The notes beneath the pieces were generated by a model. That model had not been told where the DNA came from. It did not search any database and was given only the letters and a program-made list of their open reading frames with translations. The translations under genes were made by a program, and so were the position numbers. DNA of 64,000 bases from Azadirachta indica (taxonomy: Eukaryota > Streptophyta > Magnoliopsida > Sapindales > Meliaceae). This document shows, piece after piece, positions 35,998 to 48,539 of this stretch. The stretch lies in assembly GCA_022749755.1 (NCBI GenBank), contig CM040443.1:17327244-17391243 (forward strand), read 5' to 3'. Within the stretch, counting starts at the first letter, position 1. Each line of letters begins with the position of its first letter.

Positions 35998-36015
35998 TGG
36001 CGCCGTTGCCGGGGA
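35998..36015 (+). other. Primer-binding site, tRNA-Asp (duplicated copy)
   Basis: TGGCGCCGTTGCCGGGGA, identical to 13496-13513 and still a perfect complement of the tRNA-Asp 3' end. Confidence 0.9.
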
Positions 36016-36389
36016 GTACGGTTTGTATAAAGTTTACTAGTTCTTGTTTAGTTTTCTTTTACTAACTTTAACCTCTAACTCTACCTTTAACATTTTTTTT
36101 TATTTACTTGTTGTTGTTTATTTTTATTGGGAGGCTCAGCCACCCATTTATATTTACATTATGGTTGGTTCTATATATACCACCTAATTTTTATTGTTTA
36201 TTTTGTTCATGGTAGGTTTTGCCACCTTTCTTAATTTTTTCTATTAACTATTGTGTTGTTATTTTCATTTACAATAATTTTATTAAGAGGAAGGTTATAC
36301 CACCTCTTTTCTTTTTTTTTATTGTTTTATTGTGCTAACATTTTATTTTATTGTATTTTACTTTATTGTGTTTTATTATTATTTTTTTC

Positions 36390-36590
36390 ATGCTTGAATG
36401 GTATCGTGATCCTCATTCTCATTAATTGGTGAAAGGTAATTCTGAAACCTCCTTTGGAAATTTGTTTGATTCATCTTCAAACTCACACACAACTAACACT
36501 ATGGCTGAAAATGAAAGTATACATGGAGAAAATGAAATTCATCATGTTCGAACCATGCGTGAATATTTGCAACCTTCTCGAAATTCCTAA
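36390..36590 (+). pseudogene. Start of family A gag, duplicated copy with internal stop
   Basis: Same truncated gag start as 13885. It begins MLEWYRDPHSH and hits TAA where copy 1 has a sense codon (CGA). The frame resumes through GNSETSFGN and TMREYLQPS and ends at TAA 36588 by the junction with the inverted LTR. The copies differ in the last codons (TCC TAA against TCC AAA). Confidence 0.6.
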
Positions 36591-38003
36591 GCTACAACTT
36601 AATGGTTGTAACTCTCAAGTATAGGTTGTCTCAAATAATAAAATTCGAAAGTCCGAATGTTAGTCCATAGGGAATACATTATATTAAGTCCACAAGTCCA
36701 AAAGTCTAAATATTACAAGTCCAAATATTCAAATATTATAAGAAATGGAATGAATTTGCTTATTGTCAAATTTAAATTCAATATTACTATATATTAGGGC
36801 ATTAGGGATCCATTTTAATAATTTATATAGAATTTATTCTTGATCTTTTTTCTTTAAAAGAAAAAAACACAATTAAGAATCAAAAGAAGTGATCTTAATT
36901 GGATGATGAAAAAAAAACATTTAAGCACAAAGAAATCAAAAGACTTACCTTTTAGTTGATGGTGAAAAACTATAAGTTGTCTTACTCTTGATATGTGGAA
37001 AACATCCAAGCATTCAATGTACCATTTTTTAACAATGAATCAAGGTTTCTAACAATTCAAAATCACTTGTAAAATATAGTACTCAATCAAAAAAAAGATT
37101 GACAATGAAGAACAAAACAAACGATCAAAGAACAAAACTATAAAATCATCAAAAGTTCACCTTGAACCCTAATTACGAAATTAGAAATATATCATTTAAT
37201 TGAAGTTCAAATTACAAAAAGAAAACAGAAATGGTAAAAATTCTTCCCCCTCCTCACTTCCACATCTTCCTTCATATAGGTAAAACAAAAGACATTTCAT
37301 ATGTGTGAACATAATTTTGTCAATTTCTAATTAATCACGCTCTATCAACTTCCAACATATTTTTGACCATAAAAACCACTAAATTTTGTAAAATAGCCTT
37401 CTTCAAAGTTATAGGTGGATGACTCATCTTTCTAATGGTTTATATCTCACCCTTATTGCTATTTTAGACCATGAGTTATGTTGAAAATAGGCAGAGATGT
37501 TCAAGTTACATTTCTCCACCGCCCTTCTAGAATTATAGCTCTTGTTGGTAGCCGACCAGTTGAAATTTGAGAAAGTGAAAAACATAAAAGATTTAGATCC
37601 CTTTCTCAGCTTTCTAGATCACCCAACCATATAATTTTTTGTCACGTATTGAGGGGGATATGGCTCAAATACAGAAGCATGTTGGGCTGGTTCAAAGATG
37701 CACTTGAGTTCTTTTGAAGCCCAATTTCGTCCCATTAATTGCTCGAACTGGTCCAACCTTTGGCTTACAAAGTTGTGAAATGATGATTTTATGTTTTTCC
37801 AGCCTAAAAATCGTATCAATTGATAATTTGGATTGAAAGATACGCTCATTATACGAAACCTGGGCAAAACCAACTATGTAGTCTAATTCATGTTTACAAT
37901 TCAATATAAAGGAATATGCTTCATTATTGGGGAATGGAAGGACATTATTAAGTGTAAATCATAATATTTCTCTTAATAAACCTACACTTTTAAACATTCA
38001 TCA
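36591..38003 (-). repeat. Inverted family A LTR, duplicated copy
   Basis: Full minus-strand LTR matching 14086-15471, with the same AG rather than TG at its 3' boundary. Its 5' end is at 38003, next to a minus-strand polypurine tract (plus-strand CACCCCCCAACCAGC). Confidence 0.88.
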
Positions 38004-38702
38004 CACCCCCCAACCAGCTTATTACTAGTCCCTAGTAATCTAAGCAATACTATTTAGAGTTGATTTATAAAATTTACATTCAAAGTAAAAATTATTCTTT
38101 TCCTTTTCATCTTCTCAAAATAAACAAACTCTCACTTAAAAATTTACTATATATGTACCAAATACTCATCAGTCAAATTATTAATAAATCTTCTTTTTAT
38201 GCTTTTGTAACTAATACATGTTATGAGACTTAATTGGAATCAAACAACATTGGTTCTAAATTTTGTCAAGGTAAACTTCTTTAGGCAAATATTATTTCTA
38301 TCTCCATTTTTTTTTTTCGCATAACCTAACTCGTGTAGCGAGTTTTGGGCCAATAACTCCCAGACCAATTGGCCTTAGGGTATTGGGTGTTAAAACACCC
38401 CTACGGGCTTAATTACTTGAGTTAAGACTATGAACTTATTCATATCAAAATTTAACCGTTTTGCGCAAACATTCAGTGCTGATTAGGCAAGAAGCCTGGT
38501 TACTATATAAAAGCTTTGGTTAGAATTTTTACTTCTTTTTTTTTAACCCTTAGTTACTACCTTTGACAAAACAAAAGAGCTTAAATATTGTAAAATTCCA
38601 ATATGTCATCCACAATCATGTATCAAAGTGTGTATATGAAAAGAAGTGGTATAACCTTCCTCTTAATAAAATTATTATAAATGAAAATAACGACACAATA
38701 GT
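38004..38702 (-). repeat. Inverted family A internal sequence, duplicated copy, truncated
   Basis: It matches 15472-16177 and stops after GACACAATAG, where Tat-type sequence starts. No coding content. Confidence 0.8.
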
Positions 38703-38730
38703 ATTGTAATAACTCAAAGTAAAAGGAGAT

Positions 38731-40660
38731 TCCCAATTAGTGGTGAATTAGGTCAATTGGCAGTTTCACATAAAGGAAGATAACATACAAGCCTACCTAG
38801 CTAAAGTTAAACAATCGGTTGAAAAAATGAAAAAAGTAATGGTGGAAAGGGTTTCCACGTCGAAAAATTCACAGATTGATGCCCTGGCTAGGCTAGCTTC
38901 TTTATTTCAAGGAAAAAGACCAAGAACTATACATATGAAGCTCACGAATTATAAAAATATAGATCAAAAAGCTCCAGTCGAGGATCTAGCAGTTGAAAAA
39001 ACTCTAAAAGGAATATGGATAGACACCATCAAAGCCTACACCAAGCCATAAAACTACTAGAAGATAAGAACGAGGCTAAAAAGATAAAACACAAGTCTGC
39101 TAGATATAGCATTATTGACAGGGTGTTGTACAAGAGAAGTTTTGGATTGCCATAACTAATTTGACGCCAAAAAATGTAAATTATGTACTCAAAAAAGTCT
39201 ACATAAGGATCTGTGAAGATCATGGAGTGCTCAATCTTTGTCCCACTGATATAGCGATCCAATAATTTTAACCAATAGTCTAAACCTAAAATAATATATG
39301 TGAGTAATGTCATGGCTTATGTAACATATTTGTTGATGTCATTGCTTATGTAACATATGTATTGTTCTCATTGCTGGTGTAATAGTGTGGTAGGTGAGAT
39401 TTAATCTAGGCTCTTTATTATGTTAAAATAAGGTGCAGTCTTAATCATTCATTAAGGAGTTGCCTTACCCCACCATAAGCATAAATAGGGGAATGATATC
39501 TCATTTGTGGCTTCAAGCATTAATTGTTAAATAAAACTTCTTAATTTTCTCTCAATTTTCTCTTTAAGAATTCTATTATGTCTTTTCTCCTTGGAGAATG
39601 CAAGTTAGAGCAAAATTTAGCTAATTTTGTTGTGTCACACACTGAGTATTAAGACGAGGATATTACTAGTATACCTTGCACCAAGATGCTACTTAAGTAG
39701 CCTAATCTTGGTCGGGGTGTCAAATGCATAAAGATATGCCAAAGCAACCATTTGAAAAGCTTACAACACTTTTAAGTCTATGGTCATTTGCATATTGGGG
39801 GTTAGATCAAATCGACCTATTCCCACTAGACAAGCCTAAATGAAGTACATTGTGGTGGCAATTAACTATTTCACCATTGGGTCAAAGTGGAGCTATTGGT
39901 GAAAATCACAGAGCAACATACAGTGGCCCTTATTAAGCAAAACCTAGTTTACAAATTCAAGATACCATATGTCATCATTACTAACAATGGGAAACAATTT
40001 GACAATGAAAGGTTTGGGAGATTTTGTTTAGACCTAAACATTAACCTAAAATTTGTGTCTCTTACTCACCTGAAGGCAAATAAATAGGTGAAAGTTATTA
40101 ACAAGATCATTAAGAAAGCGTTGAAGAAAAGACTAGATGTTATAAAGAAGTATGGGTGGATAAGCTACCCCAATTGTTATTGGCTTACAAAACCATTGCT
40201 CGATCTCGAACTGGCGAAACACCCTATTCATTGGCCTTTGGTTTCAAAGCAGTAATCCTAGTTGAAATTGAAGCTTATATATTTCGAGTCAAGCATTTTG
40301 AGGAAAAAGATAATGAAGAACTCATGCATAATGACCTAAATTTGCTTTAGGAGAAGAGAGACCAAGTACTAGTACAATTGGCCGCATATCAACAAGAAAT
40401 GGCTAAATACTATAATAAAAATGTTCGCCCCAGGATGTTCCAAGTAAAAGATCTCATATTCAGATGAGTCATGTTAAATACAAGAAACCCTAGAGAAGGA
40501 GAAATATGGGCAAACTGGGAAGTACCCCATAAAGTCATAAGAATCATTTGACCAAAGGTGTACAAGCTCTAGTATCCCAAAAAAAGAAAGGTGAAAAAGT
40601 CCTAGAACGCTGGGATGCTTAAGGTGCATTATCCTTAAACCAAAGACACATCTATATAAT
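38731..40660 (+). pseudogene. Tat-lineage Ty3/gypsy pol fragment (RNase H end and integrase)
   Basis: The segment 38770-39050 encodes the end of a Tat-type RNase H and its linker (YLAKVKQSVEKMKK, STSKNSQIDALARLAS). The start of the integrase zinc-finger region is near 39100-39250, then coding homology is lost until 39723. From there MHKDMPKQPFEKL leads into the integrase core (YVIITNNGKQFDN with the second Asp), INKIIKKALKKRL near the third acidic position, then WIDKLPQLLLAYKT and TGETPYSLAFGFKAV. The C-terminal segment (EMAKYYNKNVRPRMFQVKD) ends near 40560. Many stops and frame changes. RT and gag are absent, so it is an internal fragment next to the duplication boundary. Confidence 0.8.
39255..39722. 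repeat. Possible LTR-like insertion in the Tat integrase
   Basis: Coding similarity to integrase stops near 39250 and resumes at 39723. The insert has an AT-rich start with a near-duplicated GCTTATGTAACATAT (39306 and 39344), a TATA-like CATAAATAGGG, and ends CGGGGTGTCA. I could not find a convincing target duplication, so its edges and class are open. Confidence 0.35.
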
Positions 40661-41790
40661 AGGTTTCTTGTTAATTAACTTAATAACTTTAGATATATAT
40701 ATATATACTTGAAATTTGCTTAAGTTAACTGTGTAATATGAGTACCTTGACAGAGAAGGTCATATACACACATCCATATACATGTATATGTAATAAAGAA
40801 AAACGCCGCCTTCTTGGTTACCTTGAAAGATGTGCCGAGATCAGTCCATGTCTAAATGAGATTTAGGTTGGGTGAAAAATACACCCTTACTCAGCTGAAA
40901 AAAGAATAGTACTTGAGAGCTCATCTAAGGAAATTCTCAACAACAACCCATTATTATCTTATATCAAATAGAAAATAAGCCCTCACTCAATTAAAGAAAG
41001 AAGAGTACTCGAGAACCTATCTTAGGAAATTCTCAAGCAGAACCCATTATTATCTCAAATCGAGTGAAAAATACGCCTATCTCGGTTGAGAAAAGAAGAG
41101 TACTTCAAAACCCATCTCAAGAAATTCTCAACCAAAGCCTATTATTTCTCATATTGTTTAAAAAATACACCCTCGCTCGGTTAAAAAAAGAATAGTGTTT
41201 GAGAACCCTTCTGAGGATATTCTCAACCAGAGCTTATTATTATATCATGTTGGGCAAAAAATGCGATTTCATTTAGTTGAAAAGAAAGAATACTCAAGAA
41301 CTTATCTTAGGAATCTCTTAACCTAAGCTAATTATTTCTCATGTCGGGTAAGAAATACTCTCAAGAAGTGAGTAATATACTTGAACTTCTTCTAAGTTAT
41401 TCTTTTATATATTTGAGCTATGTTCTATGTTATCGTATTATATTATGATATGAATAGTTAACCTAGTTTACATTATACTTTACATGAAAGTTGTCAAAAT
41501 TGTTTCAATGTTGATTTAGGTCAGGGTTATTATATATACATATATATACACAAAGATTTATTTAATCGAGCATGCAATGACAATGAGACAATATAGCTAG
41601 TTTATTAAAAAAAAAGCCCCACTAAGGATTTCAAGTTTTTATGGAACAAAATGCTCCACTTGGGGCTTTAGTTCATGACAGATAAAAACACCCCACCTAG
41701 GGGTTCAAGTTCATATAGAGAAAAGAAAAACATATTCTTTTTGGTTGGCTACTTCTATTGGGATAAGCTCAGGCCTTAGGTCATTCCAAA
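40661..41790 (+). repeat. Tat 3' untranslated region with about 95-bp tandem repeats
   Basis: Five or more diverged units of about 93-108 bp run from about 40870 to 41400. Each has GGGTGAAAAATACxCCCTC, GGTTGAAAAAAGAAGAGTACT, and ATTCTCAACCAGAGCCCATT, then TATTATCTCATATC. Tandem arrays in the 3' UTR are a known feature of Tat/Ogre-type elements. Short TA microsatellites lie at about 40692-40710 and 41530-41550. Confidence 0.75.
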
Positions 41791-42760
41791 AGTCTTCTAG
41801 GTATCCACCATTCTCTTAGGCAAGATGTCCTCAACTAGGTTCATTTTAGAGGTAGGTGCCTCAAAATCCTTAGGATTATAATCTACTTCGTCCCTATCGT
41901 CGTTGCCTTTACCATCATATTCCCCTTTTTCTTCCTGAGCAAAGGCTTCGAGTGCCAAAGGTTCGCAACCAAGTGCCTTGTAAATTAGGGTAATGTTATA
42001 GTTGGGATTAAGAGCTTCAATGCAATATAGGTTATATCGACCCCTTCATCAATCTTGATTTCTTTTTTAGAGTTCAGCTTCGCCTTGGAATTTTAGCATC
42101 CTCCCTAACTTTTTTGGCAAATATACTGGATTTCTTCTAGAGTAAGAGCGGCCCTATTCGCAAGAGTCTATATAATGAATAGGCCAGAGAGGATTTTCTA
42201 CCTATTGACATTTAATTGATAGGGAGCAATCTCAACCTAGTAGAAGAGGCAAGCAAAATACCCCTAAATGGGTAGCCTAAGGCCAAAGTGAAATAGTTTC
42301 TTGTGAAAGGCTATTTCGTCGTCTCCTAATTGGCTCGAAAAGCCCCTAGGTCCCGGGATCCTAAGGCAAATTTTGGTAGAGATTTTATAAAATTTTTTGT
42401 AAGCTGTTAGGTCGAAAGGTTTTGCGGTAAAACTTTATGAGTCAGCTTCATAGATGCTGGTTTTTCTATTCTGGTTAGAAGTTGATTTCTTCGTCATTAA
42501 AACTCTTTACATCATCAACATCATAACCTCCTTCTTTATCTCCTTCATCTTCGCCATCACTTTCTTTATCTCCATCATCTTCCTCATTCTTCTGGCCCTC
42601 GTCATCTTCTTTCTCTTCATCTTTACCATTATTCTCGTCATTTTCTTTATCAGTCTCTCATTCCCTACTATTACTTCCCCTAACTTCACCACAATCTTCC
42701 TCTTCATCATTTTTTCTTTCATTCTTATGGTCGTTCTTGTTCACTCTTAAGTTTTCACCC
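41790..42760 (-). pseudogene. Antisense extra ORF of the Tat element
   Basis: On the strand opposite to pol, the region reads as an acidic N-terminal part (42720-42480, runs of Asp and Glu such as DDGDKESDGEDEGDKE). A globular middle follows (42430-42060: KPFDLTAYKKFYKIS, DDEIAFHKKLFHFGLRLPI, EIAPYQLN, ALTLEEIQ), then another acidic part (42000-41800: EYDGKGNDDRDEVDYNP). The middle resembles the putative gypsy-type transposon domain (Transposase_28, PF04195). Such antisense ORFs downstream of pol are known in Tat elements (for example Grande and RIRE2). Function is unknown. Several stops are present. The Met- and Lys-rich 71-codon ORF at 42507-42722 is a shifted reading of the acidic stretch. 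Confidence 0.55.
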
Positions 42761-44870
42761 TTATTATAATTATTATTTTTGCTTTTTGCCTCAGGATTTC
42801 TAGTTTTTCTTTTGGAATATTACTTTAAGAGGAGGCAGTGTTTGAAGCCGAGCTCTAAAAGCCAGGGATAAGTATATCTAGGAAAATCCCATCTAATAGG
42901 TTAAGCAAGCCTAGGAGAACTCCCTAATCCTTATTATTGGGTCAGTTGACCTATGTTCGATCCTGCACAAAGAGGACGAATCATCAGATATCATTACTAG
43001 CTCGAGATTTTCAGGTTAAGTAAATTGTGGTAAGAGGAATTGAAGTTGTGGAGATTAAAGCACTAGGGGTGCTCAAGAACCTAAGTTTGGCTTTAAAGAG
43101 GATGCGAAATCAATTGTCATAATCTAGGCTATTTAAGCCAAAGGAATTGGAAGAAGGACTTTCTAGATTGAAGTTTGACAAGTTAATCCAAGAACTTCAA
43201 GCCTTATCAAATCTTGCCATTAAATCTAGGTCAATGTAAAGAGGCCCAAGTTAATATGACGAAGCCTAGAAAAGCACTAGGTAGAGATACAAGATAACTT
43301 TGAGTTAGGTAGAGTTATGTCTGAGGTGAATCAACTAAGTTTTTTATTCATGTCAAAGTTTTATGTTTCTAGTCAGAATATTCTAGTCTCTTGGGGGGTA
43401 ATCCCATAAGTTATAGAGTATTCTCAAATGCTAAAATAGTATACAAAACATAGAGAAACACATTCAAAAGTCTCAAAACACACAAAATCAAACACTTTCA
43501 TACAGTAAAAGATGCCCAATCGAGTTCACAATCACATTTCGTACTCATAGAGTGAACAAGTGTTTGTAATCATGCTATGTTTACCCAGAATTACAAAACA
43601 TACATGAATTATGGCGGTTTTTCAATTCATAACATACTCAAAAAAGTGAGATAGCATGTTCACACCCTATATGTATTCAAAAAAGAAGATGAGTATAGAG
43701 AACTTACAAGTTAAACTTCAAATTATTGAAAAAGAAGAGTCGTTCAATTTGGTGAATCTAGAAGTTCCCTCGGTGAACGGCATTGTTAAGGGTTGGTATG
43801 GTTATTGAAGAGTTTAAGTGAGCAAAGGGGTCTATGTGTTTTTACTTGGTAAATCTTTGCAAAGTTGAAAGATGAAAGAGAAAGCTGTTAATTTATACCA
43901 ATGTGTAGAAAGAAATCCCAGCTGTTAAAGATGAAGTGTCAAATTAAGCCACATCAACCACGTTGATGATGTAAGCAACAATTTAGAAATAAGCTGTGTT
44001 GGATCGATTAGAAGAGAAAGAGTTAGAAATTGCCATAATGAAATGCACTGTTTTAAGTCATAGCACGAGTCACGACGTGTAGCTTTGGGCAAGCACGACA
44101 ATAAATAAAGTCGTCGCTTGTAAAGGATTTAAAGAGACGCAAAGCTTGCCAAAAAAGTTTCTTCACAAGTTGGACAAAAACATTATACTTTCTACTAAAG
44201 ATTTTTTTCATTAAAAACTGAGAGGCTTGATGTTTGGGAAGAGGTATCCCAAGCTCAATAAAGCTCGATGCCAAATATTAACAGGGTCATTTCAATTGAG
44301 TTGAAGGGGCCAAATAATAATATAGTTTACCCCGAGGCAATCTATGTAATATCCTAGGGCCAATTTCTATTGACTCCAAATGGTTGGACTAGCTTAGTTC
44401 TAGATATCAAGTTAGGGCAAAAGGAAGGTTTCACCTCAGACATTCACAAAAATAATCATCAGTGAAAAACTTTGAGGGAGATTATAAGGATAACTACCTA
44501 AGACCACATTTCCCTTAAAGTTCACCTGATTGTTATCTGTTATCCAAGTGACATAGGAAATCTCTCCTAAAAACTCTCACCACAGCCAAGCAACACCCGA
44601 ATATCTCAGAGGAGGTCTTGCTCTTCAACCTGCAAAGGTCTTGAGCTCAGGAGGAAATCAAAGTCCCACCTTGAAAATTTTTCTAGAAACAAATTAGTTG
44701 CAACTAAAAGGCGAGAACATTGTTGAATAACTACCTACCAAAAGGCAAGAACATTGTTGAATAACTACCCATAATACTACATCCCATGAGAATCTCACTA
44801 GTTTTGAGCTCGTCACCAGATATGGTGCAAATGTATTAGACATATAAAAGATGACAAACAATGGAGACAG
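42761..44870. other. Probable Tat 3' end and unassigned sequence
   Basis: No gene is recognised. TTGGGGGG at 43391-43398 could be the polypurine tract of the Tat element, with the following 1.4 kb as its 3' LTR, but I see no second copy to confirm it. A 34-bp tandem duplication (AAAAGGCGAGAACATTG...) occupies 44706-44769. Short ORFs such as 44053-44274 have no domain. Confidence 0.3.
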
Positions 44871-44879
44871 GTATGTTGA

Positions 44880-47640
44880 AGCTTCCTACCCTTACCAAAA
44901 CTCTATTAAATTCCTGTTTTACTAATCTTCTTCCCAAAAAATGTTCTCAGAAAATTATCAAGCATAGGTTAGGGGAAATAAGGTATGTCACAATGCAATT
45001 TTGAATACAATTTCTAATGAATTATATAATGTATATTCACTCTATGATAAAGCACAAGAGATTTAGGCATCATTGGAAAAGAAATATATGATTGAAGATG
45101 CTAGTGCCCAAAAATATGTTATTACCAACTTCTTAGATATCAAGATAATTGACGATAACCAATCACCCCTTTAATTCATGACTTCTATTTTATGGTCAAT
45201 GATTTGAAGGATGAGCAAATTACTCTCCACAATCATTCCTTGCTATATGCTTGATTGAAAAGTAGCCTAACTCTTAGAAAATTGTAAGAAAAGTAACAAA
45301 CACAAGAAGAAGTAAATTGACATTGGAGAATGTGATTATACACATTCCAATTTAAAAGAAAATTAGGATGATGAAGCCTAAGGATATTTATTCTAAGGCT
45401 GATGTTGTCCAAGAAGCTACACCTCCTACAAGAAGCAAAAGTTGGATAATAAAGAATCCATGAATAACAAGAAACTAACATTCAAGAATAAATAAATCTA
45501 CTTTGTGTGTCTTAAGCTTGGTTATTATGCTATTGAATATAGGATCAGAAAGGGCGATAAAAAGTCTACTAAGGCCAACATGATTAAAGGAAAGGTTGTA
45601 GTTTCTGAAGCAGATATGGTTGCTAGGGGGAAAACATTGGATTGTGGATTTTGGTGCTACTAAGCATATATATGGGAATCAAAGCTCATTTTATGAGTAC
45701 AGTCAATTGAGTGAAGAAGAAAAACAAGTTTTCCTTAGAGATTATCTCTTCACTCTAGTTATAAGAAAAGAGAAAGTTTTTCTCAAGTTGACCTTTTACT
45801 TAATGTGCTTCATGTTTCAAATATTAGATACAATTTAGTGTCTAGGTTTATACTTTGAAAAGCAAATGTAAGAGTCTATTGTGGATGAGACAAGGTTGTG
45901 ATCTCTAAGACTAGGTGTTCATTGGGAAAGGCTATTGTTCCAATGATTTGTTCAAGCTTAATGTACTTGACCTAATAATTAATAAAAGTGCTTCTATTTC
46001 TGCTTATACTGTAGCCTCTTTTAACTTATGGCATGGTAGGTTAGGTCATGCAAATTTTTCTTACTTGAAGAAAATGAAAAGAGATGGCTTATTAAATATT
46101 AATGCTTCAAAAATCAATAAATGTGATACTTGTATTGAAACAAAGTTCATCAAGAAAATAAATAATCTTATTATGAGTAATTATGTATGGGAAATTATCA
46201 ATTTACCTCTCAGTACAAAACCAATTGGTTGTAAATGGATTTTCAAGAGAAAATTAAAAGTTGATGGGTTTATTGATAAATATAAGGCAAGATTAGTTGT
46301 CAAGGTTTTTACTCAAACAAAAGACATAGATTATTTTGATATCTATGCTACTGTAACCAGAATAGCATCCATTAAAGTCTTGATTACTTTAGCAATAGTA
46401 TATAATTTGTTTATATATCAAATAGATGTTAAATTGCATTTTTAAATGGTGACTTAAAGGAAGAAATATACATGACACAACTAGAAGGTTGTATAGCCCA
46501 GGATTAGAGCATAAGTTTTGTAATTTTGTTAAATCCTTATATGGATTAAAACATGCACTAAAATAGCGGCATGAAAAATTGATCAATTTTTAATATTAAA
46601 TAGTTATCTAATTAATGATTTAGATAAGTATGTTTATTTTAAATCTTTTGATACTAATAATTTTGTGATTATTTGCTTATATGTAGATGATATGCTTATT
46701 TTTAGTCCTAGCATGAAAGTGATAAATAAGATTAAAAGCTTTCTTGCTTTTAATTTTGATATAAAAGATATAGGAGAAGCAAGTGTTATTCTAACGATCA
46801 AGGTAATAAAGACAAGTAATTGTCTTATGTTATCACAAGAGCACTATATAGATAAATTTTTGAAAAAGTTTGGATATTTTGAGTGTAAATTAGTATCAAA
46901 TCCTTAATATGCAACTATTTAACTTAAAAAAAATTATGAACATAGTATTAGTCACACGAGATCTTCCCAAAAACTTGTTAGTCTCATATACTTAATTAAT
47001 AGTACAAGACCAAATATTGCATATGCTAGTGGTAGATTAAGTAGATATACTCAAAACCCTAATAAGGATCATTAATCTACTTTAGATAGAATTGCAAGAC
47101 ACTTGAAAGGTACTTTAAATTTTAGCTATTGTTTACTAGAGATCCACCAATGTTAGAAGGATTTTTAGTGATGCAAATTGGATATCTAAGTCCAATGAAA
47201 TAAAATCTATTAATGGATATATATTTCCACTTGGTAAAGGGTCTTTTTCTTGGAAATCTTCCAAGCAAACTAGTATAGCTAATTCAACCATAAAGTCCGA
47301 GCTAATTGCCTTAAAGAAGACATGTACAAAATCTAAGTGGTTAAGAAACTTTTTAGTAGATGTTCCCATTGGTGATCATCCTCCTATTTCAATCTCAATA
47401 CATTGTGATTGAAAAGCTGCTATAGCTAAAGGTAAGAGCAAGATATAAAATGGTCATACATTTAAGACATAGTATCATTAAGCAACTATTATAATACAGT
47501 GTAGTTAGCCTAGATTTTGTGAGGTCAGGGTTGAATTTGGCGGATCCTTTAACTAAACCTTCGAATAAAGGGTCAGTGGAACGAACGTCAAAGGGGATGG
47601 GATTTCTACCTAGAACATAAGGCAAAAATGATAGTAATCT
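44880..47640 (+). pseudogene. Ty1/copia polyprotein pseudogene 1, integrase deleted
   Basis: Order: gag (near 44960-45170, SLEKKYMIEDASAQKY, VITNFLDIK), a protease-flank block GKHWIVDFGATKHIYGNQ with the D-x-x-A-T-x-H form at 45627-45680, then GAG-pre-integrase (LWHGRLGHANFSYLKKMKR, CDTCIETK). This is joined directly to RT (KPIGCKWIFKRKLKVDG, DKYKARLVVKVFTQ) at about 46195, so the integrase core has been deleted in frame; that ORF is 176 codons long (45915-46445). RT continues with the catalytic ICLYVDDMLIF (46668-46700), then RNase H (TRPNIAYASGRLSRYTQNP), ending at NLADPLTKPSNKGSVE near 47580. Many stops elsewhere. Confidence 0.85.
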
Positions 47641-48530
47641 CATCTATATAATTGAAGACCTCATGAAGTAGGTTTATAGAAGTAATAACAAGTCACTTGT
47701 TGTCTTGAGTTACTATCATTGATAATGTTTGAGTCTTACCTATGACTAGGTAGTAAATAATATAGTGAAAAAAGATGAGTTTTTAGACCTATAATAAACT
47801 CTATAGCCCAAATATTGCATGGTGGCATGTTTAAACTATATGACATGCTTGATGAAGGGTTCACCTAAATAAGTGTGGAATTGGATCGATTTCTATAAGA
47901 GTCAGGCAAGCATTTTTAAAAAACTCATGCATACCAAAATAACGCAAGGCCATAAAAGCATCAAGCCTCAGAATAATAAAAGGAACAAGATTAAACTTAG
48001 TGTAAGCTATTAGTTTACTGATTCAAACTAAAGAGCCATGGTACATAGAAACTTATTACTTTTCACCTAGTTTTTGTAAGACACAATTAATTTGCTTAAT
48101 GTCTTGTTCATAGCCTGATAAGCTCCATTTCATTTGCATTACGTTTATTATCAAATGGTGATTGACAAAAGTCCAAAATTTTGTATTTTGAAATATGTGA
48201 GCAATTGTTGTATTTATATGTGTTATTTCAAAATATCAATATCCCAATTGACTAGTAACAAGCTTTATAGGTTATTTGTATATAGGAATACTCATAAAAA
48301 TGAGTTAACAATCTAATACAAAGGATTCCCAGCCGCACGCACAAGACAAGCTAGCTCGAGCCTAATTTTGGGGCTCATCTGGAAAAAAGTTTGATGTACA
48401 TCATCGTGTGCATGGGGACTCCCTTTCCCCCCCAGCTATGTGCACAATGGGCTTGTTTTTGGACTTTTTTTTTTAGGCCGTAATTACTTAATTATTTAAT
48501 TTGATTCCTACATCCTTTATCACAAATACT
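47641..48530 (+). other. Copia 3' untranslated region and unassigned sequence
   Basis: Non-coding after the RNase H end. I see no clear polypurine tract or LTR pair. A GC-richer stretch at 48330-48450 (GCCGCACGCACAAGACAAGC) stands out but has no assignable function. Confidence 0.3.
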
Positions 48531-48539
48531 ACTTCGTTT

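Larger units (their letters stand above)
32701..38702. repeat. Segmental duplication, copy 2 (about 6.0 kb)
   Basis: Second copy of 10206-16177. Order: B' flank (32701-32812), B 3' LTR, B 3' internal, then the family A composite through its inverted block. It ends at 38702, inside the inverted internal sequence, and lacks the final plus-strand LTR present in copy 1. Confidence 0.85.

Noticed and set aside
39029..39313. 94-residue minus-strand ORF with aromatic-rich sequence
   Set aside because: The plus strand carries Tat RNase H-integrase linker homology over most of it.
42507..42722. Lys- and Met-rich 71-residue ORF and the hydrophobic 98-residue ORF opposite it
   Set aside because: Both are shifted or opposite readings of an Asp/Glu-coding low-complexity stretch in the Tat antisense ORF.
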